A stretch of DNA of 64,000 nt. It comes from Streptococcus equi subsp. equi. GTDB taxonomy: Bacteria > Bacillota > Bacilli > Lactobacillales > Streptococcaceae. The DNA lies in contig LR134389.1 in assembly GCA_900637675.1 (NCBI GenBank), positions 372,001-436,000 of the forward strand. The letters run 5' to 3'. The translations under genes and the position numbers were made by a program. Below the pieces are notes generated by a model. It did no database searches, was not told where the DNA came from, and worked only from the letters and a program-made list of their open reading frames with translations. This document shows, piece after piece, positions 28,438 to 38,500 of this stretch. How positions within the stretch are numbered: the stretch's first letter is position 1; every line of letters starts with the position of its first letter.

Positions 28438-29834
28438 CCTACAGTGCAGCAGAGTCAAAGGCCTTGATTCAAGCCATGACAAACAATATCCAAATAGCCA
28501 ATGAAATAACGGACAGGTTATCAAGTGGTTGCGACCATCTCATTGCTAGTCTGGATTCGGGAGAGCTACAGGGAGCAGCCTATACAGCAGGTAGGGGACT
28601 TTTTACAGCGATCATCATTCCCTCTATCAAAAAGCTACAAGCAGCGATTGATGCTATCCAAGTGGAGTTGACCACCTATCAAAGGGCAGATGCTCAGATT
28701 GCCAGATACGGAACCCTGGATCGTGATCACTTAACCGAGCTGAAGAGGCTAAGAGAACGGCAAGTGCAAGTGATCCAAGCACAGATTGATGAAAACGAAT
28801 CGTTTATGAAGCAGGTCAGTAGTCTTTTAACCGGAGACTATGGCACCCTTTGGTCTGATACCTCTACACTATACCATGCCAAAAACCAGCTGGAAATAGG
28901 GATTCGAGATGTTACGACCAAATTGGAAAGCCTTGAATGGTTTCTAACTCAAACCTCAGACTGCTTTAGGGACAGCTTAGTTATTTTGCGGTTAGCCATT
29001 CAGGGCGCAACACAGCTCAGTCAGGTCTTCATGAGCAGCGACGGCAGCTACTCGACTGCTGGCCTAGATATGAGCTGGGTGACTAGCCTGAAGAATCAAA
29101 AGATTAGCCCTGTCAATGCCTCAAAGTACACTCAAAACCATTATCACAACATACTGACTCAGACCATTAAAACCATCAAAAGCAGCTCTGAAAGGCCACT
29201 ACAAAAATCAGAGCGACTTGTAGCTGCCTATGAGGATTACCTCTATTTTCTCAATAAAACAGCCTTTGATGACTATTGGAAGGCGAGAAGCAATTATGAT
29301 GGAGAGTGAGACCTTAAAAATAATAAATATGCAAAGGAAATTGAGGAAGACCTAGGGAAAAAATTACAATCGTCGGGTATTAATTTTCGTTTGATTGTCA
29401 ACAAGATGGGAGATGATATCCTATCAGTGAATGTCAATGCTCCCTACCTTTCACAGGTAGCTGGAAGTCAATTAAGTGCTGCAATACTTGACAACAAACA
29501 ATTTTATGACCTTGTCAATACGGGTCAGCCCTTGGATTTGAAGTCAAGGACCTATCATGGCCATAACTATTCTGTCTGGTCAAGACAGTGGGAATCAGAA
29601 TTGCCAGGCGACTATGCTGGCAACTACCTCTATGGTTATGTTGGTACAGGCTTTTTAGATGCTTCAGGGACTTATTTAAAAACGGCGGCTGAGATTGCCC
29701 AGGTCTTTTCTGATAAGGATATACCAAAGTGGTTAAAGAACTTATCATCAGGTCACTATGGAGACAATGAGGGTGATACTCAAATGATCCAAGCAGGTAT
29801 AGATGGTTATATGAAAAGGAAGAAGTCAAAATGA
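28428..29834 (+). pseudogene. LXG polymorphic toxin with Ntox44-like domain, in-frame stop
   Basis: The N-terminal LXG domain (MGVTYSAAESKALIQAM; GELQGAAYTAGRGLF; a long helical hairpin) directs type VII secretion. The frame stops at TGA 29307-29309 after SNYDGE. It then continues in the same frame as DLKNNKYAKEIEEDLGKKLQ and INFRLIVNKMGDD into a domain resembling bacterial toxin 44: FYDLVNTGQPLDLKSRTY, GDYAGNYLYGYVGTG, YGDNEGDTQMIQAGIDGY. Without the stop it would be 468 residues. Toxin 44 is a predicted nuclease. The C-terminal part alone has only a TTG (29391) as possible start, with no ribosome site. Confidence 0.8.
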
Positions 29835-30336
29835 AGCGAAAAATCCTGTTATTAATGATGTTGCTGGTAGGTGTTTTCATCTTCTCCAAACGCTATGAGC
29901 TTTACTATTTTTTCAAGGAAAAGAATATCTAAGGCCAAATGAGAGTATAGAGCTTGCGGTGAGACCAAAGTATGAACAAATAGAATATTCCTCTGACCTA
30001 TACCTAGAAAGCGACGAAAAAGTGCTACTGAAGCTAGAAGGTCGTGATATATGGTCTGAATATATTTATAGACGGACAGACAGCTATCTTAGTAAGATAG
30101 GATATCGGTATTCTATAACAGAACAGGTTATTGAAAAATACGATTCCACTAAGGATAATGGTGTAGTTATTGTAGAAGCTGGACACAAGGGAGCTACTAT
30201 TGATGGAGATGGCCTCATCGTTCCCTTGAAGGGGAAGAGAAAATATAGTGTGACAGAAGATCATGACTATAGTATCACCATTACCAACCTGTCCGATCAG
30301 CCGGTTGCTTTTAGAGCAATAGTAGCAGATAGGTAG
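29831..30336 (+). pseudogene. Putative immunity protein for the LXG toxin, frameshifted
   Basis: It starts at ATG 29831, overlapping the toxin stop (ATGA). MKRKILLLMMLLVGVFIFSK is a signal or membrane anchor. The frame ends at FKEKNI. One extra A in the run at 29919-29922 gives FKEKEYLRPNESIELAVRPK and joins it to the second frame, which runs through YRYSITEQVIEKYDST to VAFRAIVADR at 30336. Restored length is about 168 residues. Position directly after the toxin suggests an immunity protein acting outside the membrane. No family recognised. Confidence 0.65.
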
Positions 30337-30712
30337 TATGTGCGCATGAACTGCTTTAGGTTTTTCTGTTATTGATTTTAGATTTTTGTTAGGCATAGAA
30401 AAGCTCCCCTTATAGCTTCTAGTGATGGTTTGTTGGGTCACTGTTTGCTATAGGGGGAGTCTGTCACTTGCTGTTACATGTGTTTTTGGTGGCATTGTTA
30501 GGAAAAGGGTACAAAGGACAGCTTGAGGAAGCTTTCCTTGTGTGCAGGTTTTGTTAGGTGGTCAGGCTTATCAAGCTTTCTTTTGGGGACCTATCTGGGT
30601 GTATCCTGGTGGTCTAGGGTTTCCCACCTCGTGCTTTGGTTTTTACTTTAGTGCCCCAAGTAAGGGAGAAGCTAGGGGAAAGCCGCTAATCACAGAAGAA
30701 GAGCTATTGCTC
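30337..30712. other. Gene-poor stretch before scrR
   Basis: The only open frame (30542-30748, starting MQVLLGGQAYQAFFW) overlaps the 3' end of scrR on the other strand and has no ribosome site. I do not call it. The stretch contains the long inverted repeat at 30404-30460. Confidence 0.5.
30404..30460. repeat. Long inverted repeat
   Basis: CTCCCCTTATAGC pairs with GCTATAGGGGGAG at 12 of 13 positions across a loop of about 30 bases. It could be a terminator-like hairpin after the immunity gene, or a remnant of a mobile element end. Confidence 0.5.
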
Positions 30713-31678
30713 TTAGAGACTGCCTCCGGGAAGCAGGGTGATCGGTAAGACATAGTCCTTGCTGGTTTTTTCGTTACCTATTTTTTTCAGTAATACTTCT
30801 ACGGTTAAGCTGGCAATCTCCTTGATCGGCTGCTTGATGGTGGTGAGCTGTGGGAAATAATGCTCAATAAAAGCCGTACCGTCATAGCCGATAAGCTTCA
30901 GGTTATCTGGAATTGCTATGCCAAGCTGGCCAGCAACCTTCATGATGAGGATAGCTGTCAAATCATCAGAAGCAAAAATGCCGTCAGGCCTTCTTGTCGC
31001 CAAAATAGACTTGATTTCCATTTCGCGGCGAATACTGGAAAGATCATTTGGCAGTTTTATAATATCAGCGCCTTTTTTGAGCTGGTAATTAAAGCCTAGC
31101 TGTCTAAGACCTGTTGGGGAGTCAGAATGATCATTTCCTGTAATCATGATCATTTTTTGGCAGCCATGCTTTTGCAGGGTTTTTGCGGCCAATTTCCCTC
31201 CTTCAAAATTATCAGAGGATATGATGGGGATATGAGGAGCGAGGTTTCTATCAAAGGCGACGATGGGTGCCTCGACACGCTCATAATCATCAATACCTAG
31301 GTTATGGCTTGATGAGATAATGCCGTCAACCTGATTGGCAGCTAGCATTTCTAAATAATCTCGTTCTTTGATCGGGTTGTTTTCACTGTTGCAAATGATG
31401 GCTTTATAACCTTGCTTAAAGAGCTCGATTTCTAAATGCTCAATCAATTCCGCGTAAAAAATATTACTAATGTTAGGAAAGATCAGCCCAATGAGCTGAG
31501 GGGATTTGCCCTGCAGGCTTCGTGCGAGGTTATTTGGCTTGTAGCCAAGCTCTCGCATGGCTTTGTTCACCTTATCAATGGTTTTCTGGGACAGATAGCC
31601 TTTTTTGTTAATCACACGTGAGACTGTTGTTGGGCTAACACCAGCTAATGCTGCAACATCTGTTAATTTTGCGACCAC
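30713..31678 (-). CDS. scrR: Sucrose operon repressor ScrR (LacI family)
   Basis: A 321-residue LacI-family repressor. The helix-turn-helix KLTDVAALAGVSPTTVSRVIN is followed by the hinge LARSLQGKS and a periplasmic-binding-like sensor domain. It begins four bases after scrB on the same strand, so scrB-scrR is one unit, divergent from scrA. It probably binds the operators between scrB and scrA, released by a sucrose-derived effector. Confidence 0.9.
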   Translation of the reverse strand: MVAKLTDVAALAGVSPTTVSRVINKKGYLSQKTIDKVNKAMRELGYKPNNLARSLQGKSPQLIGLIFPNISNIFYAELIEHLEIELFKQGYKAIICNSENNPIKERDYLEMLAANQVDGIISSSHNLGIDDYERVEAPIVAFDRNLAPHIPIISSDNFEGGKLAAKTLQKHGCQKMIMITGNDHSDSPTGLRQLGFNYQLKKGADIIKLPNDLSSIRREMEIKSILATRRPDGIFASDDLTAILIMKVAGQLGIAIPDNLKLIGYDGTAFIEHYFPQLTTIKQPIKEIASLTVEVLLKKIGNEKTSKDYVLPITLLPGGSL

Positions 31679-31682
31679 TTGT

Positions 31683-33122
31683 CTAGTACCTCATTTCATA
31701 ATAGTAGCCACTCACCTGGCCCTTTAGCAGCTCAATGCCAGACTGCCCCTCATTTGGAAAGACACGACTCGTGAGGACTGCTTCGCCTTGGTTGACAAAA
31801 ATCTCTAGAATAGACTTGTCTACGTAGATATTAAGTGTAGCACGATTGACAGGAATTTGGCAAGACCGCTTTGCTCCAAATTCCTGGGCATACTGGGCGC
31901 CTGCCTTGCTGCGATCAATTGTTAGCTGTCCTTTGCAGGTGTCAACGGTCAGTTTCAGCCCCTTGTGCTGTGTATCGGCAAAGAGCAAAAGCTCTGTTGC
32001 TTGCTGTGCTTCAATGGTCAAAGCCAGCTCATAGCAGTTTGAGCTGTTTTTTTTGTTCTGAAAGGGCTGGGCTTTGTCTCGTAGCTTACTGAGAGCAGGG
32101 ACTGGTGCTTGGTGTAGCCTTCCATTTTTGAGTCGTAATTCCTTGACTAGACTAAGCGCTCCCTGGTAGGCATATTTATCGGTTGGGTAGTCGATGTCCG
32201 GCAGGCCAATCCAAGAAACTGCCAGTACCCTACCATCAGGGCTATTAAAGGCCTGTGTCGCATAAGCTTCAAATCCAAAATCAAGGTTTTGGATTGGACC
32301 TCCCCCAAGGAGCTTGCGTCTTTTAGGATCAAAGGTCTGAAATACCTTATAGGTATTGGGATAAATGTTTTGGTAATCAAGCTCTGATTTGGCAAGCCCC
32401 TGAGGGCAGAAGATAAGCACAGGCTTATCTTCAATGAAAACCAAATTAGGGCATTCAATCATGTATGCGGTGCCTGAGTCATCAAAATCCAAGTCAGCAA
32501 CAAATTGCCAGCTGGTGACATCATTGTTGTTAGCCTTGTAGAGCTTAATGATACCTTGTTGTTGCAAATTCTGTGCACCAATGATGGCATAAAGCTGATC
32601 TTGGTAGGTAAAGAGCTGGGGGTCACGAAAATGCTCTGTGACATCATCTGGCTTGTCAATGAGCACCTGCTCACATTTTGTGATGTGGCCTGATTGGTCC
32701 ATCCAGGCACCTATTTGTAGTGGGTGGCGTACCCAATCCTTGCTGCGGACATTTCCTGTATAGCATAAAAAGAGTTTGTCACCAATAGGATAAGCAGAGC
32801 CGGAATAAGCGCCATGACTATCGTTTTGATGATCCGGCAGCAACCGAGTTTTGGTTTCTGTAAAATGCACCAAGTCAGTTGATGTGGTGTGTACCCATTG
32901 CTTTAGACCATGAGCTGCTCCAAAGGGCCAATTTTGATAGAAAAGCTGAAAGCTGCCAGCAAAATAAGAAAAGCCATTTGGGTCATTGAGGAGACCTGTA
33001 CGAGCTTCTATATGGAAATGGCTGCGCCATAAAGACTGGGCCACCTTTTGTTGGATTGCTTGATAGGCTTCCTTGCTCCATTCTTGATATGGTCGGTAGC
33101 GAATAGATCTTGGTAAATCCAT
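31683..33122 (-). CDS. scrB: Sucrose-6-phosphate hydrolase
   Basis: A 479-residue GH32 enzyme that splits sucrose 6-phosphate, delivered by ScrA, into glucose 6-phosphate and fructose. The catalytic nucleophile is in TGLLNDPNGFSYF. The stabilising Asp is in FRDPQLF and the acid/base Glu in MIECPNLVF. A beta-sandwich C-domain follows. I start at MDLPRSIRYRPYQEW (33122) because AAGGAGA lies 8 bases upstream. The ATG at 33158 has no such site. Confidence 0.93.
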   Translation of the reverse strand: MDLPRSIRYRPYQEWSKEAYQAIQQKVAQSLWRSHFHIEARTGLLNDPNGFSYFAGSFQLFYQNWPFGAAHGLKQWVHTTSTDLVHFTETKTRLLPDHQNDSHGAYSGSAYPIGDKLFLCYTGNVRSKDWVRHPLQIGAWMDQSGHITKCEQVLIDKPDDVTEHFRDPQLFTYQDQLYAIIGAQNLQQQGIIKLYKANNNDVTSWQFVADLDFDDSGTAYMIECPNLVFIEDKPVLIFCPQGLAKSELDYQNIYPNTYKVFQTFDPKRRKLLGGGPIQNLDFGFEAYATQAFNSPDGRVLAVSWIGLPDIDYPTDKYAYQGALSLVKELRLKNGRLHQAPVPALSKLRDKAQPFQNKKNSSNCYELALTIEAQQATELLLFADTQHKGLKLTVDTCKGQLTIDRSKAGAQYAQEFGAKRSCQIPVNRATLNIYVDKSILEIFVNQGEAVLTSRVFPNEGQSGIELLKGQVSGYYYEMRY

Positions 33123-33163
33123 GTCAGGTCTCCTTAGGTATTGGTCATTTTTATTCATATGAT

Positions 33164-33171
33164 AAACGTTT
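33164..33171. promoter_or_regulatory. Possible LacI-type operator near scrB
   Basis: AAACGTTT is a palindromic core within TGATAAACGTTTTCTC. It lies 42 bases upstream of the scrB start and resembles the stronger operator at 33215-33232. Confidence 0.4.
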
Positions 33172-33214
33172 TCTCTCTAAAAATCAACTTTTTTAATTAT
33201 TTTAAACAAAATAT

Positions 33215-33232
33215 ATGTCAAACGCTTGACAT
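33215..33232. promoter_or_regulatory. ScrR/CcpA-type operator of scrA
   Basis: ATGTCAA-ACGC-TTGACAT is a perfect palindrome with the central CG of LacI-family operators. It covers the scrA -35 element, so a bound repressor would block RNA polymerase. Confidence 0.7.
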
Positions 33233-33253
33233 AAAAAATATTCGTGTTAAAAT
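33226..33253 (+). promoter_or_regulatory. Promoter of scrA
   Basis: TTGACA, a 16-base spacer and TAAAAT, with the -35 inside the palindromic operator. A leader of about 140 bases precedes scrA. Confidence 0.75.
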
Positions 33254-33398
33254 GATAGCAAGAAGTGAAGCGGATTCACAATAGTAAATTGAAAGACCAT
33301 CTTGAGTCGGACAGTAGGGTAGGTCCGCCAATATTGGATAGGCTCAAGAAAAGCTATTTCGATAGACTATAACAGACAAAAAAGGAGATGCTATCGGT

Positions 33399-35282
33399 AT
33401 GGATAATCATCAGATTGCAAAAGAGGTTATCGAGGCCTTAGGCGGTCGTGAAAATGTCAGAAGTGTGGCTCATTGTGCGACGCGGCTGCGGGTTATGGTT
33501 CATGACGAGGGTAAGATCAATAAGGAAAAAGCAGAGGCTATTGATAAGGTTAAGGGTGCTTTTTTCAACTCAGGCCAATATCAGCTGATTTTTGGGACAG
33601 GTACGGTTAATAGCATTTATGATGAGGTTGTAGCTCTAGGGCTTCCAGCTGCTTTGGCAGGTGAGCAAAAGGAGCAAGTGGTCAAGTCTGGAAATGCCTT
33701 TCAGCGGGCTATTCGTACCTTTGGTGATGTCTTTGTTCCGATCATTCCTGCTATTGTGGCGATAGGGCTGTTTATGGGTGTACGGGGTCTCTTGACGCAG
33801 CCGGCTGTTATGGAGTTCTTTGGTATTCATGACTATGGCGACAATTTCCTCATGTACACTCGGATTTTAACAGATACGGCCTTTGTCTACCTGCCGGCCT
33901 TGGTTGCTTGGTCAGCCTTTAGGGTATTTGGTGGCAACCCTATCATTGGGATTGTCCTTGGCTTGATGCTCGTCTCTAATGAGTTGCCAAATGCTTGGGT
34001 GGTAGCCTCAGGAGGTGATGTTAAGCCCTTAACTTTCTTTGGTTTTGTTCCAGTTGTTGGTTATCAAGGTACGGTATTGCCAGCCTTCTTTGTTGGTCTG
34101 GTTGGTGCCAAGCTGGAAAAGTGGCTGCATAAGCGGGTGCCTGATGCGCTTGATTTGTTGGCAACGCCGTTTTTGACCTTTGCTATTATGAGTGCCTTGG
34201 GGCTCTTTGTGATTGGGCCTATCTTTCACTCCTTGGAAAACCTTGTTCTTGCAGGGACACAAGCAGTTTTAGGTCTGCCTTTTGGGATTGCCGGCCTTGT
34301 TATTGGGGGTGTTCAGCAGCTGATTGTTGTGACAGGTATCCATCATATTTTCAATTTCTTGGAGGCGCAGCTAGTTGCCAATACAGGAAAGGATCCCTTT
34401 AACGCTTATTTGACAGCTGCTACGGCCGCCCAAGCAGGAGCAACTCTAGCGGTTGCTGTTAAAACCAAGTCTGCAAAATTAAAGGGTTTAGCCTTTCCAT
34501 CAGCTCTGTCAGCTCTTTTAGGGATTACTGAGCCGGCTATCTTTGGGGTTAATCTCCGCTACCCAAAGGTATTTGTCTCAGGACTTATCGGGGGCGCAGC
34601 TGGTGGCTGGGTTGCAGGGATTCTTGGCATTGCTGGTACCGGCTTTGGGATTACGGTTTTGCCTGGTGCACTGCTGTATCTTAATGGTCAGCTACTACAG
34701 TACCTTGTGACACTGTTGGTTGGGCTTGGTCTAGCTTTTGTGATTGCCTATATTTGGGGATTCAAGGACAAGAGTGACCAAGAAGCACCGGCTACCCAAG
34801 TAAAATCAGAGCCTGCGCAAAAAGCCTCTGCTGCTGAGGAGCTGCTTAGTCCAGTTGCAGGGGAGTTGATTGATTTGTCATCGGTTGCTGATCCTGTCTT
34901 TTCGTCAGGAAGCATGGGCCAAGGCGTTGCCATCAAGCCTGAAGGGCGCATTCTCTGCTCACCGGTAGATGGCAGGGTAGAGGCTGCCCTTGAGACAGGT
35001 CATGCTTACGTCATCAAATCAGATAAGGGAGCAGAAATCCTACTGCATATTGGTATTGATACCGTTTCAATGGCAGGTGAGGGCTTTGAAACCTTTGTTA
35101 AGGTTGGTCAGATGGTCAAGGCTGGTGATGCTCTTGGAAGCTTTGATATTGCAAGGATTCAGCAGGCGGGCCTTGATACTACAACCATGCTGCTTGTCAC
35201 CAATAGCGCAGATGTTCATGCTGTTCAGATTTTGGCACAAGGTAAGGTGACTGTTGGCAGTCCAGTGATCCTTGTAAAATAA
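33399..35282 (+). CDS. scrA: Sucrose-specific PTS enzyme IIBCA
   Basis: A 627-residue fused PTS permease that imports and phosphorylates sucrose. EIIB: GGRENVRSVAHCATRLRVMV, with the phosphocysteine in HCATRL (about residue 27). EIIC: about ten membrane helices (residues 105-460), with GITEPAIFGVNLRYPK. A hydrophilic linker leads to EIIA (residues 485-627) with the phosphohistidine in ILLHIGIDTVSM. AAGGAGA precedes the start. It is divergent from scrBR. Confidence 0.95.
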   Translation: MDNHQIAKEVIEALGGRENVRSVAHCATRLRVMVHDEGKINKEKAEAIDKVKGAFFNSGQYQLIFGTGTVNSIYDEVVALGLPAALAGEQKEQVVKSGNAFQRAIRTFGDVFVPIIPAIVAIGLFMGVRGLLTQPAVMEFFGIHDYGDNFLMYTRILTDTAFVYLPALVAWSAFRVFGGNPIIGIVLGLMLVSNELPNAWVVASGGDVKPLTFFGFVPVVGYQGTVLPAFFVGLVGAKLEKWLHKRVPDALDLLATPFLTFAIMSALGLFVIGPIFHSLENLVLAGTQAVLGLPFGIAGLVIGGVQQLIVVTGIHHIFNFLEAQLVANTGKDPFNAYLTAATAAQAGATLAVAVKTKSAKLKGLAFPSALSALLGITEPAIFGVNLRYPKVFVSGLIGGAAGGWVAGILGIAGTGFGITVLPGALLYLNGQLLQYLVTLLVGLGLAFVIAYIWGFKDKSDQEAPATQVKSEPAQKASAAEELLSPVAGELIDLSSVADPVFSSGSMGQGVAIKPEGRILCSPVDGRVEAALETGHAYVIKSDKGAEILLHIGIDTVSMAGEGFETFVKVGQMVKAGDALGSFDIARIQQAGLDTTTMLLVTNSADVHAVQILAQGKVTVGSPVILVK

Positions 35283-35286
35283 TTTG

Positions 35287-35314
35287 AAAAGAGTTGATGA
35301 TTTCATCTCTTTTT
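35287..35314 (+). terminator. Terminator after scrA
   Basis: AAAAGAG..GATGA pairs with TCATC.TCTTTT, followed by T residues, just past the scrA stop. Confidence 0.65.
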
Positions 35315-35397
35315 ACATGTAAGATTAAAATATTCACCATAAAATTACAGAAATTAAAAGACCTTAAGTTTCTTTTATTTTACCTATACTTTGTGCA

Positions 35398-35426
35398 TTG
35401 CTTTTGATCATGAGGTCTACTATACT
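35398..35426 (+). promoter_or_regulatory. Promoter of the EndoS-like gene
   Basis: TTGCTT, a 17-base spacer and TATACT, followed by a leader of about 80 bases and AAAGGAG before the start. Confidence 0.6.
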
Positions 35427-35510
35427 TTAGACGAACGCAGAGAATGCGCTTACATTTTTGGTTCAGCAAAGATTTGCCATTCTTTGGTATCAAAATAAAG
35501 GAGTGTCCCA

Positions 35511-38500
35511 ATGGAAAAACAGGTGTTAGTCAAGAAAACACTGAAATGTGTTTGTGCTGCAGCGTTAATGGTGGCTATATTAGCTGCCCAACATGATTCA
35601 CTCATAAGGGTCAAGGCAGAGGATAAGGTTGTGCAAACTAGTCCATCAGTCTCTGCTATTGATGACCTACATTACCTGTCGGAAAACAGTAAAAAAGAAT
35701 TTAAGGAGGGGTTATCAAAGGCAGGAGAAGTACCTGAAAAGCTAAAGGATATTTTATCCAAGGCACAGCAGGCAGATAAGCAGGCAAAGGTTCTTGCAGA
35801 AATGAAGGTTCCTGAAAAAATAGCCATGAAGCCTTTAAAGGGGCCTCTTTATGGTGGCTATTTTAGGACTTGGCATGATAAAACATCAGATCCGGCTGAA
35901 AAGGATAAGGTTAATTCTATGGGAGAATTGCCTAAGGAGGTTGACTTAGCCTTTGTTTTCCATGATTGGACCAAGGATTATAGCTTTTTCTGGCAAGAAT
36001 TGGCGACCAAGCATGTGCCAACGCTGAACAAGCAGGGAACACGTGTGATTCGTACCATTCCATGGCGGTTCCTTGCAGGCGGTGATCATAGTGGTATTGC
36101 TGAAGATACGCAAAAATACCCAAATACTCCAGAGGGAAATAAGGCCTTGGCAAAGGCTATTGTAGATGAATACGTTTATAAATATAATCTTGATGGTTTA
36201 GATGTTGATATTGAGCGGGATAGCATTCCAAAAGTAAATGGAAAAGAGAGTAACGAAAATATTCAGCGCTCTATTGCTGTTTTTGAAGAAATTGGCAAGC
36301 TTATTGGGCCAAAGGGCGCTGACAAGTCACGTTTGTTCATTATGGATAGCACCTACATGGCTGACAAGAACCCATTGATTGAGCGCGGTGCCCAATATAT
36401 TGATTTGCTGCTTGTGCAGGTTTATGGCACTCAAGGTGAGAAGGGAGATTGGGATCCAGTCGCTAGAAAACCTGAAAAGACAATGGAGGAACGTTGGGAA
36501 TCGTATAGCAAATACATTCGTCCTGAGCAGTACATGGTTGGTTTTTCTTTCTATGAGGAAAATGCGGGCAGTGGTAACCTCTGGTATGATATTAATGAGA
36601 GGAAAGATGATCATAATCCGTTAAATTCAGAGATAGCTGGTACTCGTGCTGAGCGTTATGCAAAATGGCAGCCTAAGACAGGTGGTGTCAAGGGAGGGAT
36701 TTTCTCTTATGCGATTGATCGCGATGGTGTAGCGCATCAACCTAAAAAAGTCTCAGATGATGAGAAAAGAACTAACAAGGCTATAAAGGATATAACAGAT
36801 GGTATTGTCAAATCAGATTATAAGGTTTCTAAGGCCTTGAAGAAGGTTATGGAAAATGACAAATCCTATGAGCTGATTGATCAGAAAGATTTTCCAGACA
36901 AGGCTTTGCGAGAAGCAGTTATTGCACAGGTTGGAAGCAGAAGAGGGGATTTAGAGCGGTTCAATGGAACCCTGCGCTTAGACAATCCGGATATCAAGAG
37001 TTTAGAAGGCCTGAATAAGCTTAAAAAACTAGCTAAGCTAGAGCTAATCGGTCTATCACAAATCACAAAGCTGGATAGCTTAGTCCTACCTGCAAATGCT
37101 AAGCCGACCAAGGATACGCTGGCCAATGTTCTTGAAGCCTACGACAGCGCTAAGAAGGAAGAGACTAAGGCGATTCCACAGGTGGCTCTGACCATTTCTG
37201 GTCTAACTGGCTTGAAGGAATTAAATCTTGCTGGCTTTGATCGTGATAGCTTGGCTGGAATTGACGCAGCTAGCCTAACCTCTCTTGAAAAGGTGGATCT
37301 CTCTAGTAATAAGCTGGACTTAGCAGCTGGTACGGAAAATCGTCAGATTCTTGATACCATGCTGGCAACAGTGACTAAGCATGGCGGTGTTAGCGAAAAG
37401 ACGTTTGTATTTGATCATCAAAAGCCTACTGGTCTTTATCCTGATACTTATGGCACTAAGAGCCTTCAGTTACCAGTAGCAAATGATACAATTGATTTGC
37501 AGGCTAAGCTTTTATTTGGAACAGTTACCAATCAGGGCACGCTAATCAATAGCGAAGCTGACTATAAGGCTTATCAGGAGCAGGAAATAGCAGGTCACCG
37601 TTTTGTTGATTCAAGCTATGATTACAAAGCCTTTGCAGTGACCTACAAGGACTATAAGATCAAGGTGACTGACTCAACCTTAGGTGTCACTGATCACAAG
37701 GACTTATCCACTAGCAAGGAGGAGACCTACAAGGTTGAATTCTTTAGCCCTACTAATAGCACTAAGCCTGTGCATGAGGCTAAGGTTGTCGTTGGTGCGG
37801 AAAAAACCATGATGGTTAACCTAGCAGAGGGAGCAACTGTGATTGGTGGTGATGCAGATCCAACAAATGCAAAAAAAGTGTTTGATGGTTTGCTCAATAA
37901 TGATACAACAATTCTGTCAACTAGCAATAAAGCTTCTATCATTTTTGAACTTAAAGAGCCTGGCTTAGTCAAGTATTGGCGTTTCTTTAATGACAGCAAA
38001 ATTAGTAAAGCTGACTGTATTAAGGAGGCCAAGCTTGAAGCCTTTGTTGGCCATCTTGAAGCTGGCTCAAAGGTAAAGGATAGCTTGGAAAAATCATCAA
38101 AATGGGTAACAGTTTCAGATTATTCAGGAGAGGACCAAGAGTTTAGCCAGCCGTTAAACAACATTGGTGCCAAATATTGGAGAATAACAGTTGATACTAA
38201 GGGAGGACGTTACAATTGGCCATCACTTCCTGAGCTTCAAATCATTGGTTATCAATTACCGGCTGCGGATCTTGTGATGGCAATGCTAGCTACTGCAGAG
38301 GAGCTATCTCAGCAAAAAGACAAGTTCTCTCAAGAGCAGCTTAAGGAGCTCGAAGTCAAAATAGCTGCCTTAAAGGCTGCTTTAGATAGTAAGATGTTTA
38401 ATGCCGATGCTATTAACGCTAGTACTGCTGATCTGAAGGCTTATGTTGATAAGCTTTTAGCTGATAGAACTGATCAGGAAAAAGTAGCTAAAGCAGCTAA

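Noticed and set aside
28264-29309. Recoding (readthrough or selenocysteine) at the TAA and TGA in the LXG module
   Set aside because: Two different stop codons, no selenocysteine gene or structure visible, and a third broken gene alongside. Decay is simpler.
29391-29834. Stand-alone toxin gene starting at TTG 29391
   Set aside because: No ribosome site, and the frame is continuous with the LXG domain upstream.
30542-30748. 68-codon ORF near the scrR end
   Set aside because: It overlaps the scrR 3' end on the other strand, has no ribosome site and no recognisable similarity.
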